Assembly (NCBI RefSeq): GCF_003999975.1
Contig: NZ_RJAC01000029.1
Location: 1 to 64,000, forward strand
Origin: Actinoplanes solisilvae
Lineage (GTDB): Bacteria > Actinomycetota > Actinomycetes > Mycobacteriales > Micromonosporaceae
DNA length: 64,000 nucleotides
Direction of reading: 5' to 3'
Part shown: positions 9,056 to 18,305 of the stretch, piece after piece
Layout: every line of letters starts with the position of its first letter
How positions within the stretch are numbered: position 1 is the first letter of the stretch
Position numbers and translations under genes: made by a program
Notes under the pieces: model-generated
The model's input: the letters and a program-made list of their open reading frames with translations, nothing else
The model's database searches: none
What the model was told of the DNA's origin: nothing

Positions 9056-9207
9056 CTTACACCGCCCGTCCCCCGACCTACACGGGCCGTACGCGCTCCA
9101 GCGGTGCCGGCGAGAGCGGACTGCGGCAGATCAGGGCGCCGCTCGGCGAGGTGTTCGCGTAAACTTTTGGGCGCCTCGACCCGCTCACGTCAGGCCGTAA
9201 GGCCGGT

Positions 9208-9495
9208 TCAGGCCAGAAGATGGTGCCCGGCAACCGAGCGACCAGGCAAGTCGAGCACCAGCGGCAGGAACACGTTGGGTGTCTCGCATTCCACGAGCAC
9301 GTGCTGATACGCGGTTCCGCGCATGTTCCAGGCGTGGGACACCCGTCCTTCTGAGAAGTCATGCTCGCCGAAGTCCTCCCGAGGAATCGCCTCGAAGTAC
9401 TCCCAGAAGCCGAACGGCGGCTCCTGGTCTAAGCCGACGCGTTCCGCTTCCGGCACGGCCGTGGCTTTGAACTCGTCGTCAGTAAATCTGTGCAT
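9208..9495 (-). CDS. hypothetical small acidic protein
   Basis: About 95 residues from the ATG at 9495 (MHRFTDDEF). A longer in-frame start up to 9573 exists, and a GGAAGG sequence lies about 17 bases upstream. It contains EPPFGFWEYFEAIPREDFGEH and ends with a Leu-rich strand. I do not recognise a family. Acidic and soluble, without neighbours on the same transcript. Confidence 0.6.
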   Translation of the reverse strand: MHRFTDDEFKATAVPEAERVGLDQEPPFGFWEYFEAIPREDFGEHDFSEGRVSHAWNMRGTAYQHVLVECETPNVFLPLVLDLPGRSVAGHHLLA

Positions 9496-9588
9496 CCCAT
9501 CAGAATGCCAGCCGCCTTCCTTCACCCCCGTTCGCGATTGCCTGCACTCCAGGATGGGCGTCCTTCGGTTCACTCACATCGGCCACAT

Positions 9589-9657
9589 GAGCGACCGCCG
9601 CTACGAACCGTGACGCTGCGTAGCGACCGGATCCCGGCTATGAGAGTGCGCTCTTGG
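9589..9657 (+). repeat. dispersed ~70-bp intergenic repeat, copy 1
   Basis: Contains CCGTGACGCTGCGTAGCGAC followed by a GGATC-CGGC-ATGAG-type core. It is related to 48743-48817 and 49366-49440. The copy sits in a short gap between two convergent or unrelated orphan genes. Confidence 0.5.
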
Positions 9658-9701
9658 GGCTCCCGCCACGATTAAATGACGCAGAACGATGCAACTGCCG
9701 A

Positions 9702-10001
9702 CTACAGCAAATCGAGAAGGGTCTCCAACCGGGCGGCCAGAGCGCCCTCGATCTGTCCCTGCACCCGGACGCTCACCACGCTCCCGCCGACGGTACGGGC
9801 CAACGAGACTGTGAGCGGCGGTACTCCTTCCAACGGATAGCTGAACCATCCGTCGACCGACTCATCGTCGGTGTGATCCACTGCACCGGTGAGCGCGACC
9901 TCGTCCAGTTCGCCATAGTCGTATCCAACATACCTGCTGACGTACTCCAGGAACCGAACCACGTTGTCCTCGGACACCCAACCATCGATCGACTGCACCA
10001 C
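9702..10001 (-). CDS. hypothetical small protein
   Basis: About 99 residues from a GTG at 10001; the next codon is also GTG. Recognisable pattern: VSEDNVVRFLEYVSRYVGYD, a beta-rich middle and an amphipathic C-terminal helix ending LETLLDLL. No family recognised. The longer open frame to 10325 overlaps the next gene on the other strand and lacks coding character, so I rejected it. The start has no clear ribosome binding site. Confidence 0.55.
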   Translation of the reverse strand: MVQSIDGWVSEDNVVRFLEYVSRYVGYDYGELDEVALTGAVDHTDDESVDGWFSYPLEGVPPLTVSLARTVGGSVVSVRVQGQIEGALAARLETLLDLL

Positions 10002-10104
10002 TACAGTATGGGGCGCGCCGGCCGACCAACGGCCAACAGAGTGACCGTTCGTAGGTACGCAGCACGCTGACAGCGGCAGATCAGGACGATGCAGGCTGTC
10101 CCTC

Positions 10105-10461
10105 ATGATTGACGTCATGGCCAACGGCGATCCGTACACGACTATCACCGAGCCGACGTTCGTGGCCCGGTTCCTTCTCGATCCCCACGCGGACACCGTG
10201 GAATCGGTGGCCAACGTCGACGCGTTCGTCGACCTTCCGGACAGCACCTGGGCTCTGACGATTTTCACCGTCGACGAGGTCACGCGCCTGCTGGCGCTGT
10301 GGAAGGAGACTGGCGAGGTGGCCAATGGCAGCTACTTCTGGGCTGTGGACCAGCTCATCGTGCCTGAACCGGGCCTTACGGCGATGACCGCGGCGGTCCG
10401 GGAACTGGTCCGGAGCGGCGACATCACCAGCGTCGGCATCAGATGCGACGACCCAGACTGA
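10105..10461 (+). CDS. hypothetical acidic protein
   Basis: About 118 residues (106 if the ATG at 10117 is used). Features: FVDLPDSTWALTIFTVDEV, a helix TRLLALWKETGE, then YFWAVDQLIVPEPG and an acidic C-terminus. It resembles a small alpha/beta orphan; no family named. It overlaps no neighbour and ends just before a CGGCAGATCCGGATG core of the dispersed repeat type. Confidence 0.65.
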   Translation: MIDVMANGDPYTTITEPTFVARFLLDPHADTVESVANVDAFVDLPDSTWALTIFTVDEVTRLLALWKETGEVANGSYFWAVDQLIVPEPGLTAMTAAVRELVRSGDITSVGIRCDDPD

Positions 10462-11110
10462 GGCGCGGACTGCGGCAGATCCGGATGCGTGATTGAGCAC
10501 TCCGGCTCCCGCGACCTCGGTGGCAGGATCGTGTTGCAAGGCCTCACGTCATGGCGCGGGCCTCGATCTGGCACGACATTTGTCGGCGGCGAGCGTTGAT
10601 CCCGGCTTGATGCCCATTGCTCGTGGGCGGTTGCGATGCTCTGGCCAGGCTCGCCTCGTACCCTTGATTCGCTGGCGGCGCTGTACCCGCAACCACCCGC
10701 CGGCTCCGCGCGTCGGGCGACGGCAGCCGGACAACGAGACGGACCCGGCCTTGAACGCCGCGCCTTCTCGGCGGCAGAACAGTGCGCCTATTGGGGGCGC
10801 TACATGTAACTACTGCTGACAACTTGGATTCAGTGCTGGAAACGACGGCCGGCAGCTTGAGGATGCTGGCAACGGCCCCGAGCACCGAGTGGACCTATGT
10901 TCGGACGTGGCGTCACCGTGCCGACGCCAACCGCGTCGGTGGATCGAGGCTAAGCCACTCCGCCGCGTCGACGTTGAGGTTCAGCACCATTTGTTGTGCG
11001 AGGATCTCAAGAATGGCTCGGCGGCCCCGCCATTTGCGTTCGACCTCGTACGACGGGGCCGGTGGTGGAGGCGGCGTCTGCCATGACGCCACAGGGATTG
11101 GGGAGCGACC
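10462..11110. other. gap with gene remnants but no intact gene
   Basis: No intact gene is visible. Two small signs of decayed coding sequence are present. One plus-strand segment near 10752-10800 reads RRAFSAAEQCAYWG before a stop. A minus-strand segment at about 10915-11050 reads EVERKWRGRRAILEILAQQM. The first is echoed downstream of the next gene at 12322-12355, where the frame reads KRALYAAEQCTKSC; 15 bases are identical. Confidence 0.5.
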
Positions 11111-12190
11111 ATGAACGTCACCGTTGTTGGTTCTGGCAACGGAGGCATGGCTGTCGCCTTCGACTGGGCTCAGCATGGCCACCGGGTCTCGCTGTACTCC
11201 CGAGCCTCACACGCTCACGAAAACATTGAGGCAGTTCGGGCAAAGGGCGGTATCAACAGCCAGGGACGGCTGGAGGGCTTCGCCCCGGTTGCGTACTCCG
11301 GTACGGACATCGCACCCGCCATGGAGGGCGCCGAGACCGTCTTCGTGGTTGGGCCGGCGTTCGCCACCGAGCCCTTCGGTCACGACCTCGCACCTCACCT
11401 GCGTACCGGGATGACCGTGGTGATCTGTCCCGGCTCCTGCGGCGGCGCGCTCGCCTTCAAGCGAGCCGCGGGTTTGGCGGTGCACGACGACAGCATCCTT
11501 GTCGGGGAGACCAGCACCCTCCCGTACGCGTGCCGGGCCGACGGCGACGGCAACGTCCACGTATTCCACAGGTTCGACACGGGTCTCTTCGCCTCGGCCG
11601 TTCCTCGGTCCGGCAACGGCAAGCTGCTGGAGATCCTCAGGCAGGTCTATCCCTCGACCATCGAGGCGGCCACGGTCTTCCAGACGTCTTTGCAGAACGG
11701 CAACCCTGTCATCCACCCCGCGGTGACACTCATGAACGCCGCCCTGCTGGAGCGGACCGGTGGCGACTTCCTCTTCTACGAGGAGGGTGTCACCGAAGCT
11801 GCGGGCCGTCTGATGGAGGCTGTCGACTCCGAGCGTCTCGCTATCGCGGTGGCGCTCGGCGTGACGATCCTGTCCGAGCCGGATATCGGTGTGAAGCAGA
11901 GCTACATGACCGAGAGTAACTACACGACCGGGTACTCCCGCGCACCCGGCTTCCGCGGCATCAAGGCACCAACCCGCATCGACTCGCGGTACCTCACCGA
12001 GGACGTCGGCTACAGCCTGGTCTTCTTCACCGACCTGGCACGTCGACTCGCGGTGCCAACCCCGACGATGGACGCGATCATCGAGATCACCTCCGTCGTC
12101 CTCGCGCGTGACCTGCGTGCGGAAGGTGCCCGCACGATGAGTTCTTTGGGCCTCGACGACCTGACCGCCGAGCAGTTACTGAGCCTTTGA
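11111..12190 (+). CDS. octopine/nopaline dehydrogenase-family oxidoreductase
   Basis: About 359 residues. N-terminal Rossmann fold with the dinucleotide motif GSGNGG at residues 7-12, then a long helical C-terminal domain containing VFQTSLQNGNPVIHPAVTLMNAA, the conserved H-P-x-x-x-x-N region of the family. These enzymes reductively condense an amino acid with a 2-oxo acid using NAD(P)H, or run the reverse oxidation; the substrate here is unknown. GGGGAGCG lies just before the ATG. The gene stands alone. The same 15-base sequence lies on both sides (10771 and 12338), hinting at insertion as a unit. Confidence 0.88.
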   Translation: MNVTVVGSGNGGMAVAFDWAQHGHRVSLYSRASHAHENIEAVRAKGGINSQGRLEGFAPVAYSGTDIAPAMEGAETVFVVGPAFATEPFGHDLAPHLRTGMTVVICPGSCGGALAFKRAAGLAVHDDSILVGETSTLPYACRADGDGNVHVFHRFDTGLFASAVPRSGNGKLLEILRQVYPSTIEAATVFQTSLQNGNPVIHPAVTLMNAALLERTGGDFLFYEEGVTEAAGRLMEAVDSERLAIAVALGVTILSEPDIGVKQSYMTESNYTTGYSRAPGFRGIKAPTRIDSRYLTEDVGYSLVFFTDLARRLAVPTPTMDAIIEITSVVLARDLRAEGARTMSSLGLDDLTAEQLLSL

Positions 12191-12421
12191 GGACAGGCAC
12201 CAAGCTTGCCGTTCAACCTCTCCGGCCGAGCCCCCGTGTCGCCGGGCGGCGAACCCACTATGCCATCAGGGCAACTACGATGAGTCACGGCTGGCGTGCC
12301 GGCTACGGCAAGCTACGCGACCAAACGCGCGTTGTATGCGGCAGAACAGTGCACGAAATCTTGCGCCACGCACAGCCGGAATTGAGATGTGGTTTCCCGT
12401 CCACCGCCTGACAATCAATTC

Positions 12422-12973
12422 ATGCGCCAACTTACCGAGGGCGATGTCGCCGCCGCGCCGCTGCCGCCTGGCCGGGTGAATGACGCGTGGGGCTCGTACC
12501 TGGCGTTTTGGCGGCAAGGAACCCGCAACGACGCTCGGGCCGCCGCGAACCGCTTCGTCGATTCACTCAACGACTCGGGTGCGGAGACATGTGCCGAGTT
12601 TGCGAGATGGTTGTGCGCGCTCCTGTTCGACGAGAGCGATTTTTGGGCCGGCCAGTGGGGCGGGGGCATGACGCAGGGCAAGGATGGCTGGCACCGACCG
12701 GTGGCGCCAGTGCTGACCGTCCACCCCCTCAGTGTCAGGGTTACCCTGCCGTACCTGCTCTCCAGTCTGTCCAACCCCGACAGCCAGCACCTGCGGTGGG
12801 CGTACCAGTTCACCGTCGGCCAAAGTTATCGCTTGCCGCCGGCAGAACGCCGACGTTGGGAGGACTCGCTCGAAGCCCTGTGCGGTCCGGGGTTTGCGCC
12901 GATTGAGCTGCTTCACAACGCACAGCGCGATGCGCTTGCTCGCCGCATGCTGCGCGACGCCGAGGAAGACTGA
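12422..12973 (+). CDS. hypothetical protein
   Basis: About 183 residues from the ATG at 12422 (MRQLTEGD); a GTG at 12389 would add 11. Unrecognised. The order is an N-terminal basic/Pro segment, FVDSLNDSGAETCAEFARWL, a Trp-rich centre (FWAGQWGGGM), LLSSLSNPDSQHLRWAYQFT and a charged C-terminal helix. Helical and soluble. No clear ribosome binding site for either start. Confidence 0.65.
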   Translation: MRQLTEGDVAAAPLPPGRVNDAWGSYLAFWRQGTRNDARAAANRFVDSLNDSGAETCAEFARWLCALLFDESDFWAGQWGGGMTQGKDGWHRPVAPVLTVHPLSVRVTLPYLLSSLSNPDSQHLRWAYQFTVGQSYRLPPAERRRWEDSLEALCGPGFAPIELLHNAQRDALARRMLRDAEED

Positions 12974-13380
12974 CCGGCGCCGGTGCCTCATCAGGGGATG
13001 GCCGTGGATCACCAAGGATTACCTGCATATCAAGCAGATCCGGATAATGTTGGGGCGATCAACCTGACTGTCTGCAGTCGGTCGTTGCTGGGTGGCCGAG
13101 CCGTGAGCTCGTCCGCCGCCGCGTTGCCCGATGGCGCCGCTGGGCCGATCTGATGCGACGGGACATCGACGATGTCCCGACCCTGGCCACCTACGGAACT
13201 CTGGCTCTTTGGCGCGGTCGAGCGGGAGGCCCGGCCGGCGATTTCGCTGCCCTCGGCAGCTGGTGATTGGACGATCAGGTGCGGCCGCTGGGAGCCGACC
13301 ACCCCGACATCGTGCCGGTTCGTATCGGCCTCGCGCGCTGGGCAGCGCGGCGGCCGGCCCGAGCTTGGCTGACAGACGAG
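12974..13380. other. non-coding gap
   Basis: No gene supported. It holds a short inverted repeat, GGGACATCGACGATGTCCC at about 13161-13179, and near 13030 another CAGATCCGGATAATGTTGG match to the dispersed repeat core. Open frames here have poor codon bias. Confidence 0.5.
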
Positions 13381-13418
13381 GCCGGCGGCACCGTGGGGTG
13401 TCCATGGTGCCGCCGGCC
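13381..13418 (-). terminator. intrinsic terminator of the S8 protease gene
   Basis: Perfect 13-base inverted repeat (GGCCGGCGGCACC / GGTGCCGCCGGCC) with a 12-base loop, about 45 bases beyond the protease stop codon. Confidence 0.75.
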
Positions 13419-13464
13419 GGACCGGGGCCGGCCGAAGCGCGCCCCCGGGATGTGTCGTGGGGAT

Positions 13465-16400
13465 TTAGTGGTAGCGGTACGCCCGCACGATCGTCTGCCG
13501 CACAGTGTTGCCGGCGGAGTCGGTCGCGGCGGCGCGCAGGGAGACGAAGCCCGTGCCGCGCGGGTGCTGGAGCACCGCGGTGGCTTTCTCACCCAGGCGC
13601 AGGGCCGGGATGCGCTTCCACGTCTTGCCGTCGTCGAAGGACGCCTCGACGGTCAGCGACCGCGTGGTCGCCTTGGCCGAGTTCACCTGGCGGTCGAGTG
13701 AGATCGGCAGGGTGAACAGGCGGCCGGCCGGCGCGTAGTGGTTGATGTCCACGGCCGGGTCGAAGCGGATCGCGGTCATCGGCAGGTTGACCGCCTTGCC
13801 GTCGGGTACGTGGCCGGAGCGGAACGTCCACTCGGCGTCGACGACCGTCGACAGGGTGAACGCCGGGTCGCTGCGGAACAGGGCCCGCATGCGGTAGTCA
13901 CCGGCCGCGGCCGGCACCTCGGACGCCTGCGGGGTCTGCGTGCTGTGGGCGACCTCCTTGCCGTTGCGGTAGATCCACACGTCGACGCTGCCCTCGCCGA
14001 CGCTGCGCTGGCCCTCGTGTCCGGCGCTGTCGCCGTGCAGCGGGGCCGGGCCGCCCATCGTGTCGCCGAAGTAGCGGGCGGCGAACTGCTGGGCGAAGTC
14101 CGGCTGCGGGAAGACCGGGCCGTTCACGCCGGTGGCCCACTTGTCCGTGTACGAGCGACCGTTCTCGTACGTCTTCCAGTCGCCCTGATAGAAGGTGTAG
14201 CCACGCTGGGCGCTGGTCGTGCGCCACTGCGCCTTCCCGCTGCTGTAGAAGTACTCGGTCATCGTGCGCGGGACCGCGTCGTAGTGGTAGCTCATCGGCG
14301 TGTTCCGGTTGAGGTCGCTGCGGGTGACCGGCGAGTTGCCGACCGTCCGCGGCACCGACAGCCGCGACACCATCACGTCGGCCACGTCCACGCCCATCTG
14401 CGTGGTGACCTTGGCGAAGTCCTTCTTGGACAGTTTCTTCACCGCGCCGACCGGCATGCGGCCCTGCTCGTTGAAGTAGGTGTGGTAGACCGACGAGCTG
14501 TTGAACGGCGTGCCGTCGGCGTCGCGGTAGCCCCACGTTCCGGCGACGTAGCCCGCGAAGCCGGTCGCCTTGCCACTGCCGGCCGCCCGGCCGGTGCTCA
14601 GCTTGGCCAGCTGCACGTTCATCATCGCGCTGTACGGGTCGTTGCTGCCCCAGATCTGCGGGGCCTTCGTACGGATGGTCCAGCCGACCTCGCCGTCGTT
14701 GGCCACGGCGTTCTTGTCGTCGACGGTGACGTTGACCGGCTTGGCCTGCCGCCGGTCCATCGTGACCGTCTCGTCCGCGTCGACGACCAGCGCCGGGTCG
14801 ACCAGCGAGGTGATGTCGGGGTTCTCGTAGTCGCCGGTCAGCAGGTAGGACTGCACGACGTAGCGGCCGGGCTGCACCCGCACCGCGGTGCTCTCGCCGT
14901 AGTGCGCGAACGCGGTCACGCTCTCGCGGCCGAGGTCGGTCAGCAGCGTGATCCACTCGTGCGGCTCGTCGCCGAGACCGGGCGTACGGACCGTGAGGGT
15001 GTGCCGGGCGATGTCCATCGCGATCGGCGTCACCACCCGCACGCCGTTCGCGGTCGCGGTGACCTGCCCGCCGAACTGCTGGTCGGCCAGGCCCGCGCCG
15101 GGCTGCACGGTCAGCGTGACGGCGGCCGTCTTGCCGGCGGGCACGGTCACCGTCGTGGCGTTCAGCTTGAACAGGCCCGCGGGCGCGTCCGAGGTGAGGG
15201 CCAGGTTCAGCGTGACGGCCGTCGAGCCTGAGTTGGCGTACGAGATGGTCTTGGTCTGGGTCGTGGTGAGGCGCGCGATGCCGAGGCTGACCGGGTCGGC
15301 CGTGACCGACTGGGTGAGGGCCCGCTTGACGTCGACGAAGCCGGCGCCCTGCTGATACGGCGTGAGCTCGGCGTTGGGGTCGGCCGCCGCGGTCAGCGTG
15401 GCCTTGAGCTTGCCGGCCCGCCAGTCGGGGTGCTGCTGCGCGAGCAGGGCGACGGCCCCGGCGACGTGCGGCGTGGCCATCGAGGTGCCGGAGATCGAGG
15501 CGTACGCGTCGTTGTCGTCGATCGGCGGCAGGACGCCCTCGGACGCGCGGGCCGCGACGATGTTCACGCCCGGCGCGGTGATGTCCGGCTTGATCGCGGC
15601 GTCGGCGATGCGCGGGCCGCGACCGGAGAAGTCGATAAGCTCCTTGGTCTTGGTGACCGCGCCGACGGTGAGCGCGGCGTCGGCGCTGCCCGGCGAGTCG
15701 ATGGTGACGTCGCCCGGGCCGCTGTTGCCGGCCGCGATCACGAAGAGCATGCCGTACTGGGCGGTCAGCTCGTTGACGGCGGCCTCGAGCGGGTCGATCT
15801 CGGGGGTGTCCGAGCCGCCGAGGCTGATGTTGGCGACCGTGGCGCCCTGCTGGGCGGCCCACGTCATGCCGGCCAGGATCGACGACTCGGGGCAGGCCTC
15901 GGCGTCGCAGACCTTGGCGCTGAGCAGCTTGGCGCCCGGGGCGACGCCCTTGTATCGGCCGGACGACGCGGCGCCGGTGCCGAGGATCGTCGAGGCGACG
16001 TGCGTGCCGTGGCCGTTGTAGTCGACCAGGTTGGTGCCGGTGAAGTCGGCCGCGTCGGCGACCTGGCCCGCGAAGTCGGGGTGGGTGAGGTCGACGCCGG
16101 AGTCGATGACGGCGACCTTGACGCCGGCGCCGGTGAGGCCGGCCTGCCAGGCGGCGGGCGCGCCGATCAGGGGGACGCTGACGTCGAGGGTCGGCTTGCG
16201 CAGGCCGTCGAGCCACACCTTGGAGATGCCCGAGCGCAGGTTGCCGGCGTTCGTGAGGCTCTTCCACAGGGTCGCGGGCGCGTTGCGGTCCTGCTCGTAG
16301 GCGGAGACGCCGATGCCCGGCAGAGCCTTCGTACGCTGGCCGCCGTCGGGGACCGCGCTGCCCTGGATCAGCAGCGGCAGCGTACGGCGGGTGTCGCCGT

Positions 16401-16770
16401 AGCCGAAGCTGAGCAGGGTCGACACGTCGAACAGCCGCTGGTCGAGACGCCCCTCGGCGAGCAGCCGGGCCGCGTCGGCCGGGATGACCCGCACGTTCTT
16501 GCCGGCGCTCGAGGTGATGAAGGGGATCTTCTCGCGGCCGGGAGCGGGCGTGACGTCGATGGCGGTCTGGCCGTCGACGCTGCTGACTCGTACGGTGTCG
16601 CCGGTGATGAGGGTGACCGCCTGGGGGTCGGCGGCGAACGCCGGGGTCGTCACCGCGGTGGCGGCAGCCGGCCCGGTGGGCGTCGCGGCGGCGACAGCCC
16701 CGCCGGGCAGTGCGGCCCACGCCGTCACTCCCGCCAGGGCCAGCACCGACGTGATGCGGACCTTTCGCAT
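13465..16770 (-). CDS. secreted S8 subtilisin-like serine protease
   Basis: About 1101 residues, exported. Signal peptide at residues 1-28 (RKVR, hydrophobic core, GGAVAA). Pro-region to about 200. The catalytic triad is clear: Asp223 in VAVIDSGVD, His254 in NGHGTHVAS, and Ser near 435 in ISGTSMATPHVAGAVALL. The oxyanion Asn is in IAAGNSG. The remaining ~600 residues are beta-rich, like the large C-terminal parts of actinomycete subtilases. The start at 16770 has AAGGAGA five bases upstream; the in-frame ATG at 16785 does not. It probably degrades extracellular protein. It is divergent from a second secreted peptidase. Confidence 0.95.
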   Translation of the reverse strand: MRKVRITSVLALAGVTAWAALPGGAVAAATPTGPAAATAVTTPAFAADPQAVTLITGDTVRVSSVDGQTAIDVTPAPGREKIPFITSSAGKNVRVIPADAARLLAEGRLDQRLFDVSTLLSFGYGDTRRTLPLLIQGSAVPDGGQRTKALPGIGVSAYEQDRNAPATLWKSLTNAGNLRSGISKVWLDGLRKPTLDVSVPLIGAPAAWQAGLTGAGVKVAVIDSGVDLTHPDFAGQVADAADFTGTNLVDYNGHGTHVASTILGTGAASSGRYKGVAPGAKLLSAKVCDAEACPESSILAGMTWAAQQGATVANISLGGSDTPEIDPLEAAVNELTAQYGMLFVIAAGNSGPGDVTIDSPGSADAALTVGAVTKTKELIDFSGRGPRIADAAIKPDITAPGVNIVAARASEGVLPPIDDNDAYASISGTSMATPHVAGAVALLAQQHPDWRAGKLKATLTAAADPNAELTPYQQGAGFVDVKRALTQSVTADPVSLGIARLTTTQTKTISYANSGSTAVTLNLALTSDAPAGLFKLNATTVTVPAGKTAAVTLTVQPGAGLADQQFGGQVTATANGVRVVTPIAMDIARHTLTVRTPGLGDEPHEWITLLTDLGRESVTAFAHYGESTAVRVQPGRYVVQSYLLTGDYENPDITSLVDPALVVDADETVTMDRRQAKPVNVTVDDKNAVANDGEVGWTIRTKAPQIWGSNDPYSAMMNVQLAKLSTGRAAGSGKATGFAGYVAGTWGYRDADGTPFNSSSVYHTYFNEQGRMPVGAVKKLSKKDFAKVTTQMGVDVADVMVSRLSVPRTVGNSPVTRSDLNRNTPMSYHYDAVPRTMTEYFYSSGKAQWRTTSAQRGYTFYQGDWKTYENGRSYTDKWATGVNGPVFPQPDFAQQFAARYFGDTMGGPAPLHGDSAGHEGQRSVGEGSVDVWIYRNGKEVAHSTQTPQASEVPAAAGDYRMRALFRSDPAFTLSTVVDAEWTFRSGHVPDGKAVNLPMTAIRFDPAVDINHYAPAGRLFTLPISLDRQVNSAKATTRSLTVEASFDDGKTWKRIPALRLGEKATAVLQHPRGTGFVSLRAAATDSAGNTVRQTIVRAYRYH

Positions 16771-16933
16771 GGTTCTCCTTTGCATGAACGCCGATCGGCG
16801 TCTTGGCGGGGAAACCTACGCTCACCAAGATCACAAATCGATACCTGTGAGATTGTCCATTGCGCGGGCATCAAAGTGCAGGGTCCCTTTCAGGGGATCA
16901 CCGGATGCCGTTCAGGGGGTCGGTCCAACGAGG

Positions 16934-18289
16934 ATGAACCCCATGATCCGCAGCCTCGTCGCGTCCCTGACCACCATCGCCACGGGCCTGGTGCTGGCCG
17001 CCTCACCACCCGCGGCGGCCCACGAAAAACCGACGGTGACCTGGACCGACTGCGCCGACGGCGTGCAGTGCGGGAAGCTGCGGCTGCCGGTCGACTGGGA
17101 GCGGCCACGCGGCGAGACCTTCGAGCTCGCGGTCGCCCGGCGCCACGCCACCGGTGCGCCTTCGCGGCGGGCCGGCACGCTGGTGTTCGGGCCGGGCGGG
17201 CCGGGTGACTCGGGCTACGACCGCATCCTGGCCGGCAACCGGTTCTCCCCCGAGATCCTCGAACGGTTCGACACGGTCAGCTTCGACCCGCGCGGCGTCG
17301 GCCGCAGCGGCGGGCCCTCGTGCGATCTCTCCCCGGCCAAACCGTGGGTGCTGACCAGCCAGGACGACTTCGATCGAGCGGCCGCCGCGAACCGGGCGAC
17401 CTGGGACGCGTGCCGTGGGACGAGTCCCCTGTGGGACCACGCGAACACCCTGAACGCCGTACGGGATCTGGAAGCCCTTCGGTCGGCCCTGGGTCTGCCG
17501 AAACTCACGTTCCACGGCAGCTCCTACGGCACGCTGCTCGGGGCACAATATGCGGAGCGTTACCCCCAGCGGGTGCGGGCGATCGTGCTCGAGAGCGTCT
17601 TCGACCACAGCCTCGACGTGCGCTCTTTTGTCCGGACGCAGGCCGCCGCCGCGCAGGACGCGTTCGACGAGTTCGTCACCTGGTGTGACCGCACCGAGGA
17701 GTGCGTGCTGCACGGCGAGGACGTCCGCGCCATCTGGAACGACGTGCTCGACCGTTCCGCCCCCGAGACGGCGTTCCTGCCGATCGCCCGCCTCGGCTCC
17801 CCCGACCGCGCCGGGCTGGCGAAAGACATCGCTTCCCTGCGCGCCGGCGGGACTCTGGATCTCAAACTGCCGCCGCTGGTGTCGTCGGTCTTCTGTGCCG
17901 ACTGGCCCGCCGACGTCAAAGACTTCCGGGCGTACGAGTCCCTGGCGCGCGACGCCCGAGCGGTGGCCCCCGACGTCCGCTACGGCGCAGGCCTGCTCGC
18001 GATCCGCACCTGCCTGGGCTGGCCGAACCCGGTCGCCAACCCGCCGCGGGCGTTGCACGTGCGGACGAGGACCCCGCTGCTGCTGCTCAACTCCGTGCAC
18101 GACGTGCGCACCGGCTACGCGTGGGCCACGAACGTCGCGCGGCAGCTCGGCCCGCACGGCCGGCTGGTCACCTACGAGGGTTCCGGCCACGGGGCCTACC
18201 GGAACACGCCCTGCACGGAGGCGGTCGTCGACCGCTACCTGATCGACCTGATCGTGCCCCCGCCCGGAACACGCTGCGCCGCGGCCTGA
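16934..18289 (+). CDS. secreted alpha/beta-hydrolase, TAP-like peptidase
   Basis: About 451 residues. Signal peptide at 1-32 ending PPAAAHE. Alpha/beta hydrolase fold with oxyanion region FGPGGPGDSGYD, nucleophile elbow FHGSSYGTLLG (Ser near 195), and a C-terminal TAP-like domain with LLLNSVHDVRTG and GSGHGAYRNTPC, which supplies the Asp and His. This matches Streptomyces tripeptidyl aminopeptidase/SlpD-type secreted peptidases that trim N-terminal peptides. GAGG precedes the ATG at 16934. The longer frame from 16484 is antisense to the S8 gene and was rejected. Confidence 0.93.
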   Translation: MNPMIRSLVASLTTIATGLVLAASPPAAAHEKPTVTWTDCADGVQCGKLRLPVDWERPRGETFELAVARRHATGAPSRRAGTLVFGPGGPGDSGYDRILAGNRFSPEILERFDTVSFDPRGVGRSGGPSCDLSPAKPWVLTSQDDFDRAAAANRATWDACRGTSPLWDHANTLNAVRDLEALRSALGLPKLTFHGSSYGTLLGAQYAERYPQRVRAIVLESVFDHSLDVRSFVRTQAAAAQDAFDEFVTWCDRTEECVLHGEDVRAIWNDVLDRSAPETAFLPIARLGSPDRAGLAKDIASLRAGGTLDLKLPPLVSSVFCADWPADVKDFRAYESLARDARAVAPDVRYGAGLLAIRTCLGWPNPVANPPRALHVRTRTPLLLLNSVHDVRTGYAWATNVARQLGPHGRLVTYEGSGHGAYRNTPCTEAVVDRYLIDLIVPPPGTRCAAA

Positions 18290-18305
18290 CCGATAGGGTC
18301 CCGGC

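Noticed and set aside
13738..15231. Long plus-strand frame (497 codons) opposite the S8 protease
   Set aside because: It is antisense to a protein with a complete catalytic triad, is Arg/His/Val-rich, and results from GC-biased codon positions.
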